This document shows positions 56,051 through 64,000 of a stretch of DNA of 64,000 nucleotides, in pieces. Position 1 is the first letter of the stretch; each line of letters starts with the position of its first letter. The translations under genes were made by a program, and so were the position numbers. A model generated the notes under the pieces. The model worked only from the letters and a program-made list of their open reading frames with translations. It did not search any database and had not been told where the DNA came from. Source of the stretch: Plasmopara viticola (lineage: Eukaryota; Oomycota; Peronosporomycetes; Peronosporales; Peronosporaceae); contig MBPM02000067.1 in NCBI GenBank assembly GCA_001695595.3, positions 62,001-126,000 of the forward strand. Direction: 5' to 3'.

Positions 56051-57244
56051 ATGAGCCCAACGACCATGTCTTCTGCGCACAACGTCTCGGCCAAGATCGC
56101 CATCGAGAAATTTAACGGCGACAACTTTGCCACGTGGAACCGCTACATGCGTGGCGTGTTCCTGACCAAGTCGGTATGGCACGTAGTCAACCGGGAGGTG
56201 ACTCCGACCTTCGCCGACGCACGTGCTGCGGACGAGTATGTCAAGACCAGCAACGTTGCTTTTGGTCTGATGCTCTTGCATATGGAGGCCGACTACCATC
56301 ACGTGGTTGATGACTGCGAGGAAGCGTGGGTCGCGTGGCAACGTATCAAGACACTTTACGGTGGATCACAGAAGGCTGGGCGCATCTACTTGAAGCGTCA
56401 ACTCTTCAGTATGGAGATGGCGGAAGGCGACAACGTCATGCACCACTGCAACGAAGTTCTCAACATCAGCGCCAAGCTCAGCAGTATTGGTGCCAAGATG
56501 GAGGATGAAGATGTTGCGATCTGCTTGCTGCGGAGTCTCCCTAAAAGTTTTGAGAACGTTGTTTTTAACTTGGAGATTAGCAACGCGGAACTGCGGACGC
56601 AAGACGTTGTGAAAGTGCTCACGAATGAGCATATCAAGCGTCAAAGTGCAAAGACTCCGGTGGTTAAGACTGAAGATGCGGTGAAGGCATTTAGTGTTGA
56701 GCGTGAGTCTCGCCAATGCACATACTGTGGAAAATTGGGGCACTCCGTGGAGAGGTGCTGGACCAAGCAAAAAGACGACAATCGAGGTGCTCGACGCGGC
56801 GGCCAAGCTCGTGGACGCGGAGCCAACAATATCTACTATCGACCCAATGATGATTACGAGTACGACCGTGTTGCGTTTGCTGTATCGCTGGAATGTGGAC
56901 TTTCAAGTGGCAAGAATATGCCAGGGATGTGGGCGATTGACAGTGGTGCTACTCATCACATCTGCAACAACAAGGCCAAGTTCGTCATGCTGAATGAGCA
57001 AGATAAAGGCGAGCTATCGGTGGCTGACGGCAACAAGGCCGAGATCAAGGGCGTTGGCACCATCATTGAACGAGTGGTTCTGTCCGATGGTGAAGAACGC
57101 GACATCGAAATCAAGGATGCATTATACGTGCCGATGATGAACAAGAACCTGCTATCAGTACCTCAGATCAACAAAAGTGGCAAGTTTAAAGTGGTGTTGA
57201 TGGCGCACACATGCACATTGCACGGAAATCTTCGCATCAAGTAG
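56051..57244 (+). pseudogene. A1 copy 2 gag-protease frame
   Basis: 397 codons, identical in layout to copy 1, start codon in the binding site at 56047, same single-base loss after KFKVV and the same stop. Residue 134 is Asn, as in copy 3. Knuckle and protease Asp 297 intact. Confidence 0.9.
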
Positions 57245-58596
57245 TGGCCACAGTAGATCTTGTGGATGGACTATATTGGCTTCGTACGGCTCAGCGCTCG
57301 GCAAATGCGACTACACGTGGAAACAGTGGTGTCGACTTACACGCGCGTATGGGTCATGCTCCAGTCGACGTGCTTCGCAAAATGGTGACTATCAACATGA
57401 TCAAGGATGCATGCGTGCCTATTAAGTCAAGTGGATCAAGTGTATGCCGAGGGTGTCAGCAAGGAAAGATGGTCCAAAAACCATTCCCAAGCAACCAGGA
57501 CAAGCGCAGCTACGACACATTTGAGCTGCTCCACTTTGACATCTGTGGGCCCATGGAGACAAACTCTCTCGGCGGGAGCAAGTATCTCTTGCTAATCGTG
57601 GATGAAGCTAGCGGGTGTATGAAGGGTTTCTGCCTGCGCGCCAAGTCCGAAAGCGAGGAATGCGTCAAGAAGTACATCTTGATGGTGCAGACACAGTTCA
57701 GCAAGAAGATCAAGTTTGTACGACACGACGGAGCCCGCGAATTTGCAACAAGCTCGCTTCAAGCTTTCTACGAAGATGAAGGTATCGAGCAGCAAACTAC
57801 GGTGCCATACGCACACCAGACTAACGGCACAGCGGAGCGCGCCATCAGAACCATCGTCACAATCGGCCGCAGCATACTGCACCATGCCAAGTTGGACAAG
57901 TGTTTTTGGGGTGAAGCTGCTATGGTGGCTATCTACATCAAGAATCGCCTTCCGTCGCCCAAGGTTAGCAACAAGACTCCTTTTGAGATCGTGCACAAGT
58001 TCAAGCCAAGCGTCAAACATATGCGTGTTTTCGGGTGCCGGACTTACGTTCTCACTCCGAAAGAAAAGCGGCTCAAGTGGGACCCCAAGGCTCGTGCAGG
58101 GATTTTCGTGGGTTACGAAGAGGTGTCCAAGGCTTATAGGGTTTTTGATATTGAGGCTGGACAAGTGGTGATTACTCGCGATGTCACCTTCGACGAATCA
58201 AGTTTCGGCATCTTGAATATGAGTAGTGGTGATCATGAAGATGACGACGATGATTTCGACCTCGACTCGCTAAGCATCAATGATCTGGATGCAGCTCATC
58301 CGATGATCTTCAAGCAGGCGGGAAAGCGCAAGGAGCGTACAAGTGTGACGAATACTGATCGCAACTCGACAAGCACCAACCATGAGCATCACGGAGCTGG
58401 ACTTGAAGAGGGAAGCGCTCCTGAAGGGTCAAACGAACGTCGAGCCAAGCGCAGATCAGTCGAGCGGACATCACGTTTTCCCGTGGATGAAGAAGAGAAA
58501 GCCACACCGGATGATGACGCTACCCCTCCTGTCTTTTGGCGAGCAAGTGCAAACGCGGTCGAAGCCGGCGATCTGTCAGAGCCAACGCGGGCCTGA
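57211..58596 (+). pseudogene. A1 copy 2 pre-integrase and integrase frame
   Basis: 461 codons with the zinc-domain ligands and the integrase Asp 110, Asp 173, Glu 209 all present. Differs from copies 1 and 3 in reading SSVCRGC for SSACRGC (residue 78). Ends at the same TGA after GDLSEPTRA. Confidence 0.9.
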
Positions 58597-60112
58597 CCAA
58601 GTTCACTGGCGCAAGGCTATCCATGCAGAACTGGACTCGTTGCACCTTCGTGGCGTGTTTCGAGCAGCTAAACTGCCCACCGGACAGCAAGCCATTGGAA
58701 TCAAGTGGGTGTTCAAGATTAAGCGCAAGGCCGACGGATCCATTGAAAAGTACAAGGCGCGTCTCGTGGCTAAAGGATTCAAGCAAAAATTTGGCATCGA
58801 TTATACGGAAACGTTCTCGCCCGTTGTCAAGTATGTGACATTGCGAATGGTGATCAGCTTGACCAAGTACTTTGTGTGGCCTCTGGATCAACTGGATGTG
58901 GTGACGGCGTTCCTTTACGGCGTTATGAAAGAAGTTGTGTATTGTATGGTACCCGAAGGTATGGAGCTTGACGGTGACCACAACTGTTTGGAATTGGTCA
59001 AGGCGATTTACGGCCTGAAGCAAGCTTCGCGCGTATGGAACGAGACGTTTGACGAGTTTGTATGCTCGATCGGATTTCAAGTGTCCCATTTCGACCCCTG
59101 TCTGTACATCAAGGTAACGGACGGCAAGTGTGTACTTTTGCTGGTATACGTCGATGATGTGCTCGTTACCGGCAGCTCGAATGAGCTGATCGCGCGAACC
59201 AAGAGTGACTTGAAGATGCGCTTCGAGATGACGGACAGCGGCAAGTGTGCGTTTGTTTTGGGCATCGAGCTAGTGGACAACGCTGATGGCAGCGTGACAA
59301 TGTGCCAGCGACGTTACGTGGAGGACATTCTCAAGCGTTTTGGAATGGACGACTGCAAGGCTGTGAGTAGTCCGACGGACATAAGTTTACGACTTGTTTC
59401 GAGCAATGTAACATCCAAGGTCAACGCTCCATTTCGTGAAGCAGTGGGTGCTCTCATGCACTTGGCAACAGCGACACGTCCAGACATCGCTTTTGCTGTT
59501 GGCTACGTTTCGCGCTTCATGGAGAACCCACAAGCCGAGCACTGGATTGCAGTTAAGCGTATTCTACGCTATCTGCAAGGAACCAAGTCACACGGTCTTT
59601 GCTTCAAGTCTGGCAACAAGGTGGACTTTCTTGGATATTCCGACGCGGACTGGGCTGGAGATCATGCTGACCGCAAGTCGACTTCGGGCTATGTGTATTT
59701 GCTGATGAGTGCTCCAGTAAGCTGGGGAAGCAAGAAGCAGTCAAGTGTGTCGCTGTCTAAAAGCGAAGCGGAGTACATCGCGCTAAGTCTTGCGATTCAG
59801 GAAGGCAAGTGGGTGCATCGTCTACTCTGCGAGATTCTAGCTGCAGCGATGGATAAGTCGGACCCCGAGCTAAAGATCATGGAAGACAACCAGTCGTGTA
59901 TCAAGATGACGAAGAATCCGGTAAATCATGGTCGGGCCAAGCACATCGACATCAAGTATCACCACATTCGTGATGAAGTCAAGCGCGGTGAAGTGAAGTT
60001 GGAGTACTGCGAGACTGCGATCATGCTGGCGGACATCATGACGAAAGGGCTGCCAGGACCACGTCATGCCGACCTAATGAAGGCTCTCGGGATTCACGCG
60101 TGCTCGTATTGA
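58382..60112 (+). CDS. A1 copy 2 reverse transcriptase-RNase H, intact frame
   Basis: 576 open codons; recognisable RT starts at ~75 ([10 protein letters not shown]) after a linker read in a shadow frame. [30 protein letters not shown] ~107-134, first catalytic Asp 172 ([10 protein letters not shown]), [10 protein letters not shown] ~210-219, YVDD 256-259. RNase H: Asp 421 (YSDADWAGD), Glu 462 (SEAEY), Asp 502 (EDNQSC), [12 protein letters not shown] ~549-560. This is the only complete, undisrupted RT-RNase H in the window. It lacks its own start context: in a working element it would be the C-terminal part of a gag-pol polyprotein, here separated from integrase by a frame break. Confidence 0.9.
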   Translation: MSITELDLKREALLKGQTNVEPSADQSSGHHVFPWMKKRKPHRMMTLPLLSFGEQVQTRSKPAICQSQRGPDQVHWRKAIHAELDSLHLRGVFRAAKLPTGQQAIGIKWVFKIKRKADGSIEKYKARLVAKGFKQKFGIDYTETFSPVVKYVTLRMVISLTKYFVWPLDQLDVVTAFLYGVMKEVVYCMVPEGMELDGDHNCLELVKAIYGLKQASRVWNETFDEFVCSIGFQVSHFDPCLYIKVTDGKCVLLLVYVDDVLVTGSSNELIARTKSDLKMRFEMTDSGKCAFVLGIELVDNADGSVTMCQRRYVEDILKRFGMDDCKAVSSPTDISLRLVSSNVTSKVNAPFREAVGALMHLATATRPDIAFAVGYVSRFMENPQAEHWIAVKRILRYLQGTKSHGLCFKSGNKVDFLGYSDADWAGDHADRKSTSGYVYLLMSAPVSWGSKKQSSVSLSKSEAEYIALSLAIQEGKWVHRLLCEILAAAMDKSDPELKIMEDNQSCIKMTKNPVNHGRAKHIDIKYHHIRDEVKRGEVKLEYCETAIMLADIMTKGLPGPRHADLMKALGIHACSY

Positions 60113-60122
60113 GGGGGAGTAT

Positions 60123-60470
60123 TGAAGGTAACCGGTTTCCCTCCGTTTTATTCCGGTTTCCAAGGCTGTCCAATACGAGCGGCTGTCCAACGGTTCAAAC
60201 ATACAACGATGACGCCATGGATGGACACACGGACAGGCGCACTCAGGATGATTGCGCCCGGATGGGAAGATGATTGCGCCCAGATGGTAAGCTCTTTTGA
60301 TTGGCTTAGATAATTGAATGGCTTAGATGTAGCAAGGAGTTGTGAACTAAGGACCGAATTAATAAACTCACTTCCAAACATTATTTCTTCTACTCAAGTG
60401 TCTTCGCTCCGGTTTTTCTCCGCGCAGACTCTTCGGTTTTTCTCCTTCGTCCTCTTCAGCTCATTCAACA
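60123..60470 (+). repeat. A1 chain LTR 3 (348 bp, shared)
   Basis: TGAAGGTAACCGG to TCATTCAACA, preceded by the polypurine tract GAGGGGGAGTA and followed by GGTTATGAGCCCAAC. By eye no difference from LTR 2. Joins copies 2 and 3. Confidence 0.95.
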
Positions 60471-60474
60471 GGTT

Positions 60475-61668
60475 ATGAGCCCAACGACCATGTCTTCTGC
60501 GCACAACGTCTCGGCCAAGATCGCCATCGAGAAATTCAACGGCGACAACTTTGCCACGTGGAACCGCTACATGCGTGGCGTGTTCCTGACCAAGTCGGTA
60601 TGGCACGTAGTCAACCGGGAGGTGACTCCGACCTTCGCCGACGCACGTGCTGCGGACGAGTATGTCAAGACCAGCAACGTTGCTTTTGGTCTGATGCTCT
60701 TGCATATGGAGGCCGACTACCATCACGTGGTTGATGACTGCGAGGAAGCGTGGGTCGCGTGGCAACGTATCAAGACACTTTACGGTGGATCACAGAAGGC
60801 TGGGCGCATCTACTTGAAGCGTCAACTCTTCAGTATGGAGATGGCGGAAGGCGACAACGTCATGCACCACTGCAACGAAGTTCTCAACATCAGCGCCAAG
60901 CTCAGCAGTATTGGTGCCAAGATGGAGGATGAAGATGTTGCGATCTGCTTGCTGCGGAGTCTCCCTAAAAGTTTTGAGAACGTTGTTTTTAACTTGGAGA
61001 TTAGCAACGCGGAACTGCGGACGCAAGACGTTGTGAAAGTGCTCACGAATGAGCATATCAAGCGTCAAAGTGCAAAGACTCCGGTGGTTAAGACTGAAGA
61101 TGCGGTGAAGGCATTTAGTGTTGAGCGTGAGTCTCGCCAATGCACATACTGTGGAAAATTGGGGCACTCCGTGGAGAGGTGCTGGACCAAGCAAAAAGAC
61201 GACAATCGAGGTGCTCGACGCGGCGGCCAAGCTCGTGGACGCGGAGCCAACAATATCTACTATCGACCCAATGATGATTACGAGTACGACCGTGTTGCGT
61301 TTGCTGTATCGCTGGAATGTGGACTTTCAAGTGGCAAGAATATGCCAGGGATGTGGGCGATTGACAGTGGTGCTACTCATCACATCTGCAACAACAAGGC
61401 CAAGTTCGTCATGCTGAATGAGCAAGATAAAGGCGAGCTATCGGTGGCTGACGGCAACAAGGCCGAGATCAAGGGCGTTGGCACCATCATTGAACGAGTG
61501 GTTCTGTCCGATGGTGAAGAACGCGACATCGAAATCAAGGATGCATTATACGTGCCGATGATGAACAAGAACCTGCTATCAGTACCTCAGATCAACAAAA
61601 GTGGCAAGTTTAAAGTGGTGTTGATGGCGCACACATGCACATTGCACGGAAATCTTCGCATCAAGTAG
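60475..61668 (+). pseudogene. A1 copy 3 gag-protease frame
   Basis: 397 codons with the same layout and the same terminal frameshift as copies 1 and 2. One silent difference near the start (GAGAAATTCAACGG for GAGAAATTTAACGG). Zinc knuckle and protease motif intact. Confidence 0.9.
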
Positions 61669-63020
61669 TGGCCACAGTAGATCTTGTGGATGGACTATAT
61701 TGGCTTCGTACGGCTCAGCGCTCGGCAAATGCGACTACACGTGGAAACAGTGGTGTCGACTTACACGCGCGTATGGGTCATGCTCCAGTCGACGTGCTTC
61801 GCAAAATGGTGACTATCAACATGATCAAGGATGCATGCGTGCCTATTAAGTCAAGTGGATCAAGTGCATGCCGAGGGTGTCAGCAAGGAAAGATGGTCCA
61901 AAAACCATTCCCAAGCAACCAGGACAAGCGCAGCTACGACACATTTGAGCTGCTCCACTTTGACATCTGTGGGCCCATGGAGACAAACTCTCTCGGCGGG
62001 AGCAAGTATCTCTTGCTAATCGTGGATGAAGCTAGCGGGTGTATGAAGGGTTTCTGCCTGCGCGCCAAGTCCGAAAGCGAGGAATGCGTCAAGAAGTACA
62101 TCTTGATGGTGCAGACACAGTTCAGCAAGAAGATCAAGTTTGTACGACACGACGGAGCCCGCGAATTTGCAACAAGCTCGCTTCAAGCTTTCTACGAAGA
62201 TGAAGGTATCGAGCAGCAAACTACGGTGCCATACGCACACCAGACTAACGGCACAGCGGAGCGCGCCATCAGAACCATCGTCACAATCGGCCGCAGCATA
62301 CTGCACCATGCCAAGTTGGACAAGTGTTTTTGGGGTGAAGCTGCTATGGTGGCTATCTACATCAAGAATCGCCTTCCGTCGCCCAAGGTTAGCAACAAGA
62401 CTCCTTTTGAGATCGTGCACAAGTTCAAGCCAAGCGTCAAACATATGCGTGTTTTCGGGTGCCGGACTTACGTTCTCACTCCGAAAGAAAAGCGGCTCAA
62501 GTGGGACCCCAAGGCTCGTGCAGGGATTTTCGTGGGTTACGAAGAGGTGTCCAAGGCTTATAGGGTTTTTGATATTGAGGCTGGACAAGTGGTGATTACT
62601 CGCGATGTCACCTTCGACGAATCAAGTTTCGGCATCTTGAATATGAGTAGTGGTGATCATGAAGATGACGACGATGATTTCGACCTCGACTCGCTAAGCA
62701 TCAATGATCTGGATGCAGCTCATCCGATGATCTTCAAGCAGGCGGGAAAGCGCAAGGAGCGTACAAGTGTGACGAATACTGATCGCAACTCGACAAGCAC
62801 CAACCATGAGCATCACGGAGCTGGACTTGAAGAGGGAAGCGCTCCTGAAGGGTCAAACGAACGTCGAGCCAAGCGCAGATCAGTCGAGCGGACATCACGT
62901 TTTCCCGTGGATGAAGAAGAGAAAGCCACACCGGATGATGACGCTACCCCTCCTGTCTTTTGGCGAGCAAGTGCAAACGCGGTCGAAGCCGGCGATCTGT
63001 CAGAGCCAACGCGGGCCTGA
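61635..63020 (+). pseudogene. A1 copy 3 pre-integrase and integrase frame
   Basis: 461 codons; zinc-domain and catalytic residues as in copy 1 (SSACRGC). Same stop after GDLSEPTRA, so both frame breaks are shared by all three copies. Confidence 0.9.
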
Positions 63021-64000
63021 CCAAGTTCACTGGCGCAAGGCTATCCATGCAGAACTGGACTCGTTGCACCTTCGTGGCGTGTTTCGAGCAGCTAAACTGC
63101 CCACCGGACAGCAAGCCATTGGAACCAAGTGGGTGTTCAAGATTAAGCGCAAGGCCGACGGATCCATTGAAAAGTACAAGGCGCGTCTCGTGGCTAAAGG
63201 ATTCAAGCAAAAATTTGGCATCGATTATACGGAAACGTTCTCGCCCGTTGTCAAGTATGTGACATTGCGAATGGTGATCAGCTTGACCAAGTACTTTGTG
63301 TGGCCTCTGGATCAACTGGATGTGGTGACGGCGTTCCTTTACGGCGTTATGAAAGAAGTTGTGTATTGTATGGTACCCGAAGGTATGGAGCTTGACGGTG
63401 ACCACAACTGTTTGGAATTGGTCAAGGCGATTTACGGCCTGAAGCAAGCTTCGCGCGTATGGAACGAGACGTTTGACGAGTTTGTATGCTCGATCGGATT
63501 TCAAGTGTCCCATTTCGACCCCTGTCTGTACATCAAGGTAACGGACGGCAAGTGTGTACTTTTGCTGGTATACGTCGATGATGTGCTCGTTACCGGCAGC
63601 TCGAATGAGCTGATCGCGCGAACCAAGAGTGACTTGAAGATGCGCTTCGAGATGACGGACAGCGGCAAGTGTGCGTTTGTTTTGGGCATCGAGCTAGTGG
63701 ACAACGCTGATGGCAGCGTGACAATGTGCCAGCGACGTTACGTGGAGGACATTCTCAAGCGTTTTGGAATGGACGACTGCAAGGCTGTGAGTAGTCCGAC
63801 GGACATAAGTTTACGACTTGTTTCGAGCAATGTAACATCCAAGGTCAACGCTCCATTTCGTGAAGCAGTGGGTGCTCTCATGCACTTGGCAACAGCGACA
63901 CGTCCAGACATCGCTTTTGCTGTTGGCTACGTTTCGCGCTTCATGGAGAACCACAAGCCGAGCACTGGATTGCAGTTAAGCGTATTCTACGCTATCTGCA
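62806..64000 (+). pseudogene. A1 copy 3 reverse transcriptase, partial at window end
   Basis: Open to the window edge. YVDD and the other RT motifs are as in copy 2 (GTKW where copy 2 has GIKW). At ~63953 it reads GAGAACCACAAG, one C fewer than copy 2 and the same as copy 1, so the frame shifts just before RNase H. The rest of the domain and the next LTR lie outside the window. Confidence 0.88.

Larger units (their letters stand above)
51306..64000 (+). mobile_element. head-to-tail chain of at least three family-A1 Copia elements sharing LTRs
   Basis: The order is LTR (51306-51625), internal copy 1, LTR (55699-56046), internal copy 2, LTR (60123-60470), internal copy 3 running off the window. 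Start-to-start distances are 4421 and 4424 bases. Between copies there is one LTR, not two, and no flanking host DNA. Copies are nearly identical. The chain interrupts a minus-strand family-B RNase H at 51305. Candidate left target-site bases are TCTAT (51301-51305). Confidence 0.93.

Overview
The window looks like nuclear DNA of an oomycete, most probably a Phytophthora or downy-mildew relative. This is inferred from a short GT-AG intron (74 bp), tightly packed small genes, Ty1/Copia elements primed by an initiator-tRNA-Met fragment, and a probable insert of AT-rich mitochondrial DNA. No species can be named from the sequence alone.

Layout. (1) 1-11690 is one satellite array of about 117 monomers of ~100 bp. 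It is organised into higher-order repeats (7-, 8-, 11- and 14-mers), decays at its right edge, and ends at a perfect 14-bp-arm hairpin. Its left end lies outside the window. (2) 11731-13100 holds no gene I can recognise. (3) 13101-18021 is a compact island of three conserved genes: a BCAS3-type autophagy beta-propeller protein (minus, two exons), a divergently transcribed LAMTOR5/Ragulator-like small protein (plus), and a transcription-factor-like protein joining a BET-type NET domain to four C2H2 zinc fingers (minus). (4) 18022-21469 has no recognisable gene. (5) 21470 to the window end is a retrotransposon island made almost entirely of two Ty1/Copia lineages, here called family A (gag knuckle [14 protein letters not shown]) and family B (gag knuckle CHNCGKQGHWMAEC). 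Most copies are broken, nested, inverted or recombined.

Retrotransposon island. From 22.4 to 28.0 kb old family-B copies sit head to tail, sharing LTRs. From 28 to 48 kb A and B fragments are mixed in both orientations, including a well-supported 1.85-kb inversion (28.01-29.86 kb) and a ~165-bp inversion inside an RNase H gene (34.68-34.85 kb). A likely NUMT, a nad4L piece, lies inside a dead gag at 47.6 kb. At 48.1-50.7 kb a nearly intact B gag-pol is cut by an opposite-strand B copy. That copy is in turn cut by a young chain of at least three ~4.42-kb family-A elements (51306-64000+) that share single LTRs and two common frame breaks. In both families the first AUG of the leader is the ATG inside the primer binding site. 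Copia clusters of this kind are known from Phytophthora centromeres, so a centromeric or pericentromeric location is a reasonable but untested idea.

All coordinates of degraded elements are approximate (tens of bases). No alignment software was used.
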